DNA from: CAZFLD01 sp964519835
Lineage (GTDB): Bacteria > Spirochaetota > Spirochaetia > DSM-27196 > CAZFLD01
Length of the DNA stretch: 31,893 nucleotides
Direction: 5' to 3'
NCBI GenBank assembly: GCA_964519835.1
Contig: CAZFLD010000051.1
Coordinates: 1-31,893 of the forward strand
The position numbers and the translations under genes were made by a program. Within the stretch, counting starts at the first letter, position 1. Every line of letters begins with the position of its first letter. The notes under the pieces are model-generated. The model made no database searches. It saw only the letters and a program-made list of their open reading frames with translations, and was not told where the DNA came from. Positions 8,150-15,452 of this stretch are shown in pieces.

Positions 8150-9223
8150 CTACTGATACTGGATAAGCACCGGCCGTGGGTCCAGCTCGAGTACTTCTTG
8201 TGCCGTCATCAACGGATCGTCGTAGCCGCCGTCACGCCACTCCTTGGGGTAGAACAGCTTAAAACCCTTTACCGGCATATTTGTGAACCCGGCCAGGTAC
8301 CGGTACGTCGAGAGCTTCTCTTCGGGAGTCCCAAATCCATCGGCGTTGTGGATCAGCTCCACACCCGCAAAATCGTTCCTCACGTCCCATCGATCCTGGA
8401 TCATCACGGCATTAAATTGATGCACCAAAAGAATACGAGGACCAGGCAGGTCGTTCTCGATGAGGTACTCCGATATGCGCTCCTGAGCCGCGTTGATCTC
8501 CGCGGCGGTCACACTGCCAATCTCCTCGCCCGGTTTGTCCGTGGACCACTCGGGGTCGATTGCAAGGTGAACGTGGTCGCGGTGTAAGTACGGCAACATC
8601 GTTTCCACCGATTCCACAACATCGTGGCGCCCGAGCTGGTGGTCCAGGATGACAAGAACGCCATTCTCCTCAGCATAATCGATGTATCTGTTTAGGTACG
8701 ATCGGGACATGTAACCCACATCTCCCTCGGAAAAGACGGTGGCAAAGACCATGTGGAAGGCCGGCAGAACTTCCCGGGCGCCGTTGGCCCTATCCCACTC
8801 CGCGGCTACGTCTTGGAGGAGATCGACCGTCTCTTCCACCGATTGTTCCCCCAGGATGCCCATACGATCGGATCGAGGATGGCCGTAGAAAGCAACGATG
8901 TCGGTTGTTTCCGCCAAGCCGCCGGGGTAGGCCCCCAGAATGACCACAAGATCCTCGCTCGGGGTTTCGGGCGTCGCCAGTCGAATGTCGGTTTCCTCGG
9001 TCTGAACCGGCGCCATCGTGTCAGGAACAACTTCGCGAGCGGGATTGTATCGGAACTCGGGCAGCATCTCGTCGCGAATCGCGTTGCCCCGATCATCGTC
9101 GAAGAACGGCACGTCGTCTATCTCGAATACGCTTGTGTCGAGGGCCTCTTGTTGACCTGATTGTGCAGAACAAACCGCAATCGGGAGCAGAACAAGCAGG
9201 GCGAAACTAAGTATGCGCTTCAT
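8150..9223 (-). CDS. Exported protein of unknown function (conserved C-terminal catalytic-like domain)
   Basis: A 357-residue protein with a clear signal peptide (MKRILSFALLVLLPIAVCSA, probable cleavage before QSG). The start at 9223 is chosen because the signal peptide begins there and GAGGATATACGG precedes it. A short acidic linker (residues 25-85) leads into a domain starting at LVVILGAYPGG. Motifs include LVILDHQLGRHDV, LAIDPEW, IGSVTAAEIN, LLVHQFN and the terminal PLMTAQEVLELDPRPVLIQYQ. The alternation of strands and conserved Asp/His/Glu suggests a TIM-barrel-like fold. I recall similar unannotated lipoproteins in actinobacteria, but no established function. The presence next to argA may be chance. 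The Cys at the end of the signal peptide follows Val, so it is not a standard lipobox. Confidence 0.75.
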   Translation of the reverse strand: MKRILSFALLVLLPIAVCSAQSGQQEALDTSVFEIDDVPFFDDDRGNAIRDEMLPEFRYNPAREVVPDTMAPVQTEETDIRLATPETPSEDLVVILGAYPGGLAETTDIVAFYGHPRSDRMGILGEQSVEETVDLLQDVAAEWDRANGAREVLPAFHMVFATVFSEGDVGYMSRSYLNRYIDYAEENGVLVILDHQLGRHDVVESVETMLPYLHRDHVHLAIDPEWSTDKPGEEIGSVTAAEINAAQERISEYLIENDLPGPRILLVHQFNAVMIQDRWDVRNDFAGVELIHNADGFGTPEEKLSTYRYLAGFTNMPVKGFKLFYPKEWRDGGYDDPLMTAQEVLELDPRPVLIQYQ

Positions 9224-9239
9224 CCGTATATCCTCGGCA

Positions 9240-9268
9240 ATCTTAGTAAAGGCCATGATCAAAGACAA
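9240..9268 (-). promoter_or_regulatory. Promoter candidate for secreted protein-argA transcript
   Basis: On the minus strand TTGTCT (9268-9263), 17 bp and TAAGAT (9245-9240). Transcription would start near 9233, about ten bases before the ATG at 9223. Its -35 box overlaps that of the oppositely directed promoter at 9262-9291. Confidence 0.4.
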
Positions 9269-9291
9269 CGGGGGCCCAGGCATCCTATATT
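9262..9291 (+). promoter_or_regulatory. Promoter candidate for the DUF4230 pair
   Basis: AAGACA (9262-9267), 18 bp and TATATT (9286-9291). The expected start of transcription is 9298-9299, exactly at the ATG, which would give a leaderless mRNA. There is no good Shine-Dalgarno sequence before that ATG, which fits. Confidence 0.4.
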
Positions 9292-9298
9292 ACAGGCG

Positions 9299-9979
9299 AT
9301 GATTACTCTCAACGGCACCCAGACCGGGCGTTTGTATGCGACGCGGGCGGACCGGTCTCAGGATGCGTGGTCCGTCTGGGTCGTCGGCACTCTTTTTTTG
9401 GCGTTGCTTTTTGCCGGGTGCGCCCAGGACACCCGCATCGATGTGTCCCGGATGGAGGATCGGGTGCGCGACCTGCTTGCCATTTATACCATGGAGCACG
9501 TTTATCGCGATGTTGTGTACTTTGGTGAGGAAGAGAGCTTTTTGTTTATCCCGACGGTAGACCGACGTGTGCTTTTCTCCGTGAACATCCGAGTTCAAGC
9601 CGGCATTGATTTGACCGACGGCATCGAGGTCTTCCGCTCCGAGGATGACGACTCCCAGGTGTTTGTGCGGCTGCCGCCGCCCGAGGTCCTCCTCGTAGAC
9701 GCCGACGAGTCGAGCATTCACCAGTACTTCGTGCGGGAGCGCGGGGGAAGGGTCGGGTGGCTCGAGTACGGCGAACAGATCGAGGCAATCAAACGCAAAA
9801 ACGCGGAAGACGCGGTGGAGCGTGGCATTTTGGTGCGCGCGGCGGAGAATGCCCGGATGGTTGTGCGCAACTTCCTCGAGCTCGCCGGCTTTGAATCAGT
9901 GGTGTTTTTGCCCGGGCGCCCTACCGACGACGGGCAGGACGGCGAGGACAACTCCAACGGCGGGGAGCTTCGGGGCTGA
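9299..9979 (+). CDS. DUF4230-family lipoprotein
   Basis: 226 residues. After an N-terminal stretch of about 28 residues comes a hydrophobic segment ending in LLFAGC, a lipobox that would anchor the protein by Cys. The rest matches the DUF4230 pattern: RDLLAIYTMEHVYRDVV, a short loop, FLFIPTVDRRVLFSVNIRV, QAGIDLTDGIEV, VRLPPPEVL, and a helical tail with AENARMVVRNFLELAGF. In this family the tail helix and AGF motif recur. The role of DUF4230 is not known. The ATG at 9299 is the only plausible start ahead of the lipobox. One base separates its stop from the next gene, a homologue. Confidence 0.75.
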   Translation: MITLNGTQTGRLYATRADRSQDAWSVWVVGTLFLALLFAGCAQDTRIDVSRMEDRVRDLLAIYTMEHVYRDVVYFGEEESFLFIPTVDRRVLFSVNIRVQAGIDLTDGIEVFRSEDDDSQVFVRLPPPEVLLVDADESSIHQYFVRERGGRVGWLEYGEQIEAIKRKNAEDAVERGILVRAAENARMVVRNFLELAGFESVVFLPGRPTDDGQDGEDNSNGGELRG

Positions 9980-9980
9980 T

Positions 9981-10775
9981 ATGGCGCTTCGACGACGCAT
10001 GATCCTGATTGTTCTCGGGCTCTTGGTTCTCGGCGCGGCCGCGCTTGTGCTTCTCACCGATATTACCGGCACCCTGCCGATCGACATCGGACTGCGCCTG
10101 ACCACTCGGAAACAAACGAGTGTATCCATCGGTATCCTCGAGGAGATTCGCGACATTTACACCTTCCACACCGTCGAGTACATCCACCGCACGGTGTTTC
10201 CGTATGACCTCTTGCCGCAGGATGTAAATATCGACGCGTTGCTGCGAAAAGTGCGTCGTGCCCGGGAAGATACCGTCGCCGAAGCGCTGACGACCGAGGA
10301 GTTTAGCTACCTCCGGTCCTACAACCTTGCGCAGGAGTTGGGCATCGGAACCGACCAAAACGACGGTGAGTTTTTGGTGGTGACGGTTGTAGTTCGGGCG
10401 GGATTTGACTTGGAAGGCACCGTTTTTGCGGACCGCGGGTCTACGGATGGAGAGGGCACGGGGGACATCGGTGATGCGGTGCAGGTCGAGGAGGTCTCCG
10501 GTGCCGGCCGCTCGGCGCGGCGAATTACCGTGCGTCTCCCGGAAACAACAATCACCGACATCGTCGTGGAGGACGTTGTACCCGCGGACTATCCATATCC
10601 GGACGTTGAGCTTGCTCCCGAGGGGTGGCGTGCCGTCGCCGACTTGGTGGCAAACGGGATCCGGCAGGAGACCGTCGACGCCGGCATTTTAGACCGCGCA
10701 CGCGCAAACGGCCGCCGGTTTGTGGAAACCCTGCTCGAACAGGCCGGATTTGACGAAGTGCGTTTTGTACCCTAG
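9981..10775 (+). CDS. DUF4230-family membrane-anchored protein
   Basis: 264 residues with an N-terminal signal anchor (MILIVLGLLVLGAAALVLL) and no lipobox, so it is probably held by an uncleaved helix with the bulk outside. It repeats the layout of the preceding lipoprotein: IRDIYTFHTVEYIHRTVF, VVTVVVRAGFDLEG, ITVRLPETTITDIVV, and a tail LDRARANGRRFVETLLEQAGFDEVRFVP. It differs by an insert of some 45 residues (about 78-122) in the strand-rich part and a Gly/Glu/Asp-rich loop. The ATG at 9981 comes one base after the upstream TGA, so the pair is surely co-transcribed. Two diverged paralogues with different anchors suggest a complex of two subunits, which is inference. Confidence 0.75.
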   Translation: MALRRRMILIVLGLLVLGAAALVLLTDITGTLPIDIGLRLTTRKQTSVSIGILEEIRDIYTFHTVEYIHRTVFPYDLLPQDVNIDALLRKVRRAREDTVAEALTTEEFSYLRSYNLAQELGIGTDQNDGEFLVVTVVVRAGFDLEGTVFADRGSTDGEGTGDIGDAVQVEEVSGAGRSARRITVRLPETTITDIVVEDVVPADYPYPDVELAPEGWRAVADLVANGIRQETVDAGILDRARANGRRFVETLLEQAGFDEVRFVP

Positions 10776-10824
10776 TTTGAAAAGGGTGGGCGCTTGGACC
10801 GGTCGTCGCTATGCACACGTCGAC

Positions 10825-10853
10825 TTTACCGGACGCCTGTTCTTAATTATCTT
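10825..10853 (+). promoter_or_regulatory. Thioredoxin promoter candidate
   Basis: TTTACC (10825-10830), 17 bp and TATCTT (10848-10853) within a local AT-rich stretch. Transcription from near 10860 would give a 25-nt leader that includes the AAGGAG ribosome site at 10874-10879. Confidence 0.4.
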
Positions 10854-10884
10854 ATATAAAGAAAATCGAATATAAGGAGTCGGC

Positions 10885-11241
10885 ATGACCGAACATCTTA
10901 CGACCGCAGAGTTCAAAGACAAGGTATTCAACTACGACGAGTCCAAGGAATGGAGTTACCAGGGCGAGGTCCCGGCGATCATAGACTTCTACGCGGACTG
11001 GTGTGGACCGTGCAAAATGGTTGCGCCTATCCTTGAAGAGCTCTCCGAGGAATACGACGGCAAGCTCAAGATCTATAAGGTCGACACGGACGCGGAGCAG
11101 GAATTGGCGGCCGTGTTTGGCATTCAGAGCATTCCATCCATGCTCTTTGTCCCGGTAGACGAAAAGCCGCAAATGGCCGCGGGCGCGCTGCCCAAGGAGT
11201 CACTCAAAAAAGTCATCAGTGAAGTCATGCACGTGGAATAG
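10885..11241 (+). CDS. Thioredoxin-family protein
   Basis: 118 residues, cytoplasmic (no signal peptide), a thiol-disulfide reductant. The active site WCGPCK is at residues 39-44, preceded by AIIDFYAD, and the cis-proline is in SIPSMLFVP, where classical TrxA has IPT. An N-terminal extension and a short loop (VDEKPQMAAGAL) near the C-terminus differ slightly from E. coli TrxA but occur in many thioredoxins. AAGGAG lies six bases before the ATG. Twelve bases separate it from the CNNM gene, so they probably form an operon. Confidence 0.9.
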   Translation: MTEHLTTAEFKDKVFNYDESKEWSYQGEVPAIIDFYADWCGPCKMVAPILEELSEEYDGKLKIYKVDTDAEQELAAVFGIQSIPSMLFVPVDEKPQMAAGALPKESLKKVISEVMHVE

Positions 11242-11253
11242 GCATCCCCGAGT

Positions 11254-12528
11254 ATGACCGGGTCGCTTATTGCCCTGGTCATACTCTGGGCACTGTCGGG
11301 GTTTTTCTCCGGCACTGAAACAGCATTTACCTCTCTCTCGACCGCGCAAGTCCAACAGCTCAAGCGAGAATCACCGCGAGCGGGTGGACTTATAGAAAGC
11401 CTCCTTCAGCGGCCGAATATTCTCATCACTACGATTCTGATCGGCAACAATATTGTTAACATCGCTGCGCCGGTCATTGCCACCGAAGCCACACTCCGCC
11501 TCATCGGGGAGGAAGCTACCGCCGTGATGACCGGCGTTCTTACGCTCATCGTCTTGATCTTTGGTGAGGTTGCACCCAAACAGTTGGCCTTTGCCCACAA
11601 CGTCGGCTGGGCTCGCAAGACCGCACGCATCATTCAAGTCTTATCCGTGGTGTTGAGGCCCGTGGTGTGGTTTGTCGGCGGCGTCGGTACGCTTTTTATG
11701 CGGCTCACCGGTGGCCGGAAGAGCGCCGGCGTTACTCTCGAGGGTATTATCGGACTTGTCTCCCACGCCGAAAACGTCGGCATACTCGAGCGGTACAAGA
11801 CGCGCATGGTGCGAAACGTTTTTCGGTTTAGTGAAGTGTCCGCCCAGGCCGTTATGACCCACCGCACCGAGGTTTTTTCCCTCGATGCATCCACGAGCAT
11901 TGGACACGCACTTCCCCAGATCACCAAAGCCGGCTTCTCACGGGTTCCCGTCTACGACGAAGACCCGGAGAGAATTGTGGGTCTTGTGCTGGTGAGGGAT
12001 TTGACAAAAGAGGTCCTGGAGGGACGACTGGAACCACCACTCAAGCGCGTTATGGTTCCTGCGATTTTTGTACAGGCCCACCGCAAGATATACGAAGTGT
12101 TCACCACGTTGAGGCAAGCAAAGATGCACCTAGCGATAGTGCTCGACGAGTATGGGGGAGTCGCCGGCATCGTCACAATCGAAGATATCGTTGAGGAGGT
12201 CCTTGGCGAGATCTACGATGAAAACGAAGAGCGCGGGCGGGATCGCATCACACAGACCGGTGCCCGCTCCTTTACGATCTTGGCCGACACCCCTGTGTAC
12301 GTAGTAAACGACTACTTCGGTGTCGAGCTGCCCCAGCACCGGAATGCCCAGACCATCGGCGGTTACCTTGTGGGGGTCACCGGCCGAATACCGGCCGCCG
12401 GCGAGCAGATAGAGACGCCCGTCGGCACGTTTACGGTCACCAACATCAGCCGCAAGCGAATCGTCGCCGTTTGTTACGATCGGCCTGAAGAGTCACGCGA
12501 ACGCGACTCCTCTTCGAAAGCGGAGTAA
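11254..12528 (+). CDS. CNNM/CorC (hemolysin-like) membrane protein with CBS pair
   Basis: 424 residues in three parts. Residues 1 to about 150 are the CNNM (DUF21) transmembrane domain, with GFFSGTETAFTSL and FGEVAPKQLAFAHN. Residues about 200-320 are a CBS pair, with VMTHRTEVFSLD, GFSRVPVYDEDPERIVG and LDEYGGVAGIVTIEDIVEEV. Residues about 335-410 are the CorC_HlyC domain. Family members include magnesium or cobalt efflux proteins and the bacterial CorC Mg2+ exporter; the old hemolysin label is misleading. CBS domains usually bind ATP-Mg. The ATG at 11254 has a weak ribosome site. It is followed by the RNA-like region. Confidence 0.9.
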   Translation: MTGSLIALVILWALSGFFSGTETAFTSLSTAQVQQLKRESPRAGGLIESLLQRPNILITTILIGNNIVNIAAPVIATEATLRLIGEEATAVMTGVLTLIVLIFGEVAPKQLAFAHNVGWARKTARIIQVLSVVLRPVVWFVGGVGTLFMRLTGGRKSAGVTLEGIIGLVSHAENVGILERYKTRMVRNVFRFSEVSAQAVMTHRTEVFSLDASTSIGHALPQITKAGFSRVPVYDEDPERIVGLVLVRDLTKEVLEGRLEPPLKRVMVPAIFVQAHRKIYEVFTTLRQAKMHLAIVLDEYGGVAGIVTIEDIVEEVLGEIYDENEERGRDRITQTGARSFTILADTPVYVVNDYFGVELPQHRNAQTIGGYLVGVTGRIPAAGEQIETPVGTFTVTNISRKRIVAVCYDRPEESRERDSSSKAE

Positions 12529-12558
12529 AAAATCTAAACCGAATTAAGATTCGACGTT

Positions 12559-12580
12559 TGTGTAACCTCTGTGTAACCTC
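12559..12580. repeat. Tandem 11-bp direct repeat
   Basis: TGTGTAACCTC occurs twice with no gap (12559-12569 and 12570-12580). It lies 31 bases past the CNNM stop, ahead of the predicted RNA. The second copy contains TAACCT, which with TTCGAC at 12550-12555 and an 18-bp spacer could be a weak promoter; a paired regulator site is another reading. Confidence 0.5.
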
Positions 12581-12584
12581 ATGG

Positions 12585-12779
12585 TCCGGCAGTGGTTTTG
12601 ATAGTGAATGGCGAGGGGGAACTGGTACTTCCCCCGACGGTCGGTAGGTTGTGAGTTATTCGGCCCGTCGTTGACGGATATCCGGACGGCACACGACGTA
12701 TCTACGTCACTCGCTACCGTGGCTTACACGTTTTGCGGAGCCCCTCAGGTTTTACCTCCTTTCCTGAGGGGTTTTTTTT
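12585..12779 (+). ncRNA. Putative structured small RNA ending in a strong terminator
   Basis: No convincing gene lies between 12529 and 12990, yet 12590-12779 is rich in complementary segments. GGGGGAA (12615-12621) pairs with TTCCCCC (12629-12635). CGACGG (12635-12640) can pair with CCGTCG (12665-12670). CGGTAG (12642-12647) can pair with CTACCG (12714-12719). GACGTA (12695-12700) pairs with TACGTC (12703-12708). A 9-bp terminator hairpin with eight T residues closes the region. The terminator loop contains ACCTCCTTTC, identical to the 3' end of 16S rRNA that binds ribosome sites. No known class (6S, tmRNA, SRP, RNase P, T-box) is recognised. The 5' end is a guess, and it may instead be the 3' untranslated region of the CNNM mRNA. 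Confidence 0.4.
12741..12779 (+). terminator. Rho-independent terminator
   Basis: CCCCTCAGG (12741-12749) and CCTGAGGGG (12763-12771) form a perfect 9-bp stem with a 13-base loop, followed by TTTTTTTT (12772-12779). This ends transcription from the CNNM operon and/or the putative RNA. Confidence 0.9.
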
Positions 12780-12947
12780 GTCCCCACGCCAAGACCACCG
12801 CCCACAGCGCGGCGGAAGGGTCTCGCAGGCCACCGGCGCCGCCCCGCGGTGACGCGGCTATTGTGGACCTGTCCGGCGCCTCTGCCACCAACGCGGAGCA
12901 CGGTATCTTCGCCCTTCGCCTGGCAGGAGTGTAGGCCCCACCCACGG

Positions 12948-12983
12948 ACCCGCGTTGACCGCGGGTAGGCCGCTCTGTATCCT
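12948..12983 (+). promoter_or_regulatory. leuS promoter with inverted repeat over the -35 box
   Basis: TTGACC (12955-12960), a 17-bp spacer and TATCCT (12978-12983) give a promoter whose start would fall at about 12990, one base before the leuS ATG. The -35 is embedded in a perfect dyad: ACCCGCG (12948-12954), TTGAC, CGCGGGT (12960-12966). A repressor bound there would block polymerase. The dyad would also fold as a hairpin in read-through RNA. Confidence 0.5.
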
Positions 12984-12990
12984 GTGCGCC

Positions 12991-15432
12991 ATGAGCAAAT
13001 ACCCCTTCCGCGAAATCGAGCCGAAATGGCAAAAGTACTGGGAAGACAACAAGACGTTTAAGGTCACAGAGGAACCATCGGTTCCGAAGCAGCGCCGCCG
13101 CTACGTCTTGGATATGTTCCCCTACCCTTCGGCTGCGGGCCTACACGTCGGCCACCCGGAAGGCTACACAGCCACGGACATCTACTGTCGCTTTTTGCGG
13201 ATGCGCGGCTTCAACGTCCTGCATCCGATGGGTTTTGACTCCTTCGGTCTGGCTGCGGAAAGCTACGCCATCAAGACGGGCACGCACCCGCGGTCCACGA
13301 CGGAGGCCAACATCGACCGCTTCCGAACCCAGATCAAATCCCTCGGTTTCTCCTACGACTGGGATCGCGAAGTCTCGACGCACAAGGTGGATTACTACCG
13401 TTGGACACAGTGGATCTTCCTAAAGCTGTATGAGCGCGGCCTCGCGTACGTTGCGGAAATTCCGATGTGGTACTGCGAAGAGCTGGGAACGGTGTTGGCC
13501 AATGAGGAAGTGCTCGCTACTCCCGAAGGTCCTCGGTCCGAGCGGGGCCTCTACCCGGTGGAGCGGCGACCGCTGCGGCAGTGGATGCTCAGGATCACTG
13601 CGTACGCCGAGCGGCTCCTCGAAGGGCTCGAGGGACTAGCCTGGCCGGAGTCCATCAAGGCAATGCAGCGAAACTGGATCGGCCGCAGCGAGGGTGCAAA
13701 CGTGGTTTTTCCCTTGGCTAACGGCGACGGCGAGATCGAGGTATTCACCACACGACCGGACACGCTTTTCGGCGCGACGTACATGGTTTTGGCGCCCGAG
13801 CATCCCCTCGTGCAAAAGATCACCACCGCCCCGCAGAAGGCCGCCGTGGACGCGTACGTGAGGGCCACGGCACTCAAAAGCGATCTCGAACGCACCGAGC
13901 TGACCAAGACAAAAACCGGAGCATTTACCGGCGCGCACGCGGTGAATCCGGTAAACAACGAGAACATTCCTATTTGGATCTCCGACTACATCCTTCTGTC
14001 CTACGGAACCGGAGCGATCATGGCGGTCCCCGCACACGACGAGCGAGACTTCGAATTTGCAAGGACGTTTCGACTGCCCATCACGAAGGTTGTGGCAGAT
14101 CCTAACAAAAGCGCGGCGGACTCGGGCGCGGCGTTGACACAGGCATTCTCCGGATCCGGCATCGCGGTGAACTCGGGGCAGTTCAACGGTCTCCCGACCG
14201 ATCGTGTCAAAAAGGAGATCGTCGACTGGCTCCAAGAAAAGGGCGTGGGTACACACGCGGTAAACTACAAGCTACGCGACTGGATCTTTTCGCGTCAACG
14301 CTACTGGGGTGAGCCGATTCCCTTGGTCCACTGTGACGACGGTTCGGTGCAGCCGGTACCGTACGACCAGTTGCCGGTGGAGCTGCCCGAGGTGGAGCAG
14401 TACAAACCTGCGGGTACGGGCGAGTCGCCCCTCGCCAAGGTGGAGGACTGGGTCACTACAAAATGCCCCGGCGGGGGTATGGGTAAGCGCGAGACCAACA
14501 CGATGCCGCAGTGGGCAGGTTCGTGTTGGTACTATCTGCGCTTTCTCGACCCCGACAACACCAACGAGCCGTTTTCTCGGGAAGCTTCGGACTATTGGAT
14601 GCCGGTGGACCTCTACGTTGGTGGCCAAGAGCATGCGGTGTTGCACCTGCTCTACGCTCGGTTCTGGCACAAGGTGCTTTACGACATCGGTCTTGTGAAC
14701 ACCGATGAGCCCTTCTCTCGGTTGGTGAACCAGGGAATGGTCTTGGGTCCCGACGGTCAGCGTATGTCCAAGTCGCGGGGTAATGTAGTAAACCCCGACG
14801 ACGTGGTGGCGGAGTTCGGGGCCGACTGTTTGCGTGTGTACGAGATGTTTATGGGTCCGCTCCCGGCGGACAAGCCGTGGTCTACCAAGGGCATAAGCGG
14901 CGCTCATCGATTCCTCGACAGAGTCTGGCGCCTGAGCGAATTTGAATTGCGCGAAGACGATCCACCGGAAGACCTCGTACGCCTCTTGCACAAGACAATC
15001 AAAAAAATCACCAATGATACCGATGCACTGGAGCTCAACACCGCGATCGCGCAGATGATGATTTTTGTGAACGAGCTGACAAAGCTCGAGACCAACTACC
15101 GTGCGCTGTGGCATCCTTTTGTCCGCTTGCTCTCCCCCTATGCCCCGCATCTGGCCGAAGAGCTGTGGGAAACGTTGGGAAACGCACCGCCGGTATCGCT
15201 GGCTGAATGGCCGAGCTACGATGAGAATTTGACTGTCGATGAGGTTGTGACGATTGTGGTGCAGGTAAACGGCAAAGTCCGTGAGCGCTTCGAAACCGCG
15301 ATAGACGCGCCCGAGAATCTGGTCAAGGAAGAGGCTCTCGCCCTCGACCGGATCAAGGAGTTCACCACCGGGAAGACCATCAAGAAGGTAGTCACCGTTC
15401 CCAACCGCCTGGTGAACATCGTGGTCGGCTAA
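12991..15432 (+). CDS. leuS: Leucyl-tRNA synthetase
   Basis: Charges tRNA-Leu; class I synthetase, 813 residues, typical of the bacterial form. The HIGH motif appears as LHVGH (residues 51-55) and the KMSKS loop as RMSKS (591-595), a tolerated Lys-to-Arg change. The CP1 editing domain includes TTRPDTLFGATYM and a GTGAIMAVPAHDERD motif with its conserved editing Asp. The C-terminal anticodon-binding and LeuRS tail domains (VVTIVVQVNGKVRERF) are complete. The ATG at 12991 is the right start by homology (SKYPFREIEPKWQKYW), although no Shine-Dalgarno precedes it. The promoter position suggests that the mRNA starts at or next to the ATG. Confidence 0.97.
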   Translation: MSKYPFREIEPKWQKYWEDNKTFKVTEEPSVPKQRRRYVLDMFPYPSAAGLHVGHPEGYTATDIYCRFLRMRGFNVLHPMGFDSFGLAAESYAIKTGTHPRSTTEANIDRFRTQIKSLGFSYDWDREVSTHKVDYYRWTQWIFLKLYERGLAYVAEIPMWYCEELGTVLANEEVLATPEGPRSERGLYPVERRPLRQWMLRITAYAERLLEGLEGLAWPESIKAMQRNWIGRSEGANVVFPLANGDGEIEVFTTRPDTLFGATYMVLAPEHPLVQKITTAPQKAAVDAYVRATALKSDLERTELTKTKTGAFTGAHAVNPVNNENIPIWISDYILLSYGTGAIMAVPAHDERDFEFARTFRLPITKVVADPNKSAADSGAALTQAFSGSGIAVNSGQFNGLPTDRVKKEIVDWLQEKGVGTHAVNYKLRDWIFSRQRYWGEPIPLVHCDDGSVQPVPYDQLPVELPEVEQYKPAGTGESPLAKVEDWVTTKCPGGGMGKRETNTMPQWAGSCWYYLRFLDPDNTNEPFSREASDYWMPVDLYVGGQEHAVLHLLYARFWHKVLYDIGLVNTDEPFSRLVNQGMVLGPDGQRMSKSRGNVVNPDDVVAEFGADCLRVYEMFMGPLPADKPWSTKGISGAHRFLDRVWRLSEFELREDDPPEDLVRLLHKTIKKITNDTDALELNTAIAQMMIFVNELTKLETNYRALWHPFVRLLSPYAPHLAEELWETLGNAPPVSLAEWPSYDENLTVDEVVTIVVQVNGKVRERFETAIDAPENLVKEEALALDRIKEFTTGKTIKKVVTVPNRLVNIVVG

Positions 15433-15452
15433 CACGCCGGTGCGGGCTCCGG

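Noticed and set aside
7333..8166. 277-codon plus-strand frame
   Set aside because: Antisense to argA, which has full domain support.
12608..12934. 108-codon frame between CNNM and leuS
   Set aside because: It runs through the terminator hairpin and T-run, lacks a ribosome site and has no homology; the region looks like RNA structure instead.
12741..12990. T-box or leucine leader-peptide attenuator for leuS
   Set aside because: No T-box consensus and no leucine-rich leader peptide are present, and leuS has its own promoter downstream of the terminator.
12978..15432. Defective leuS because KMSKS reads RMSKS
   Set aside because: Lys-to-Arg at the first position is tolerated in active synthetases; the rest of the enzyme is intact.
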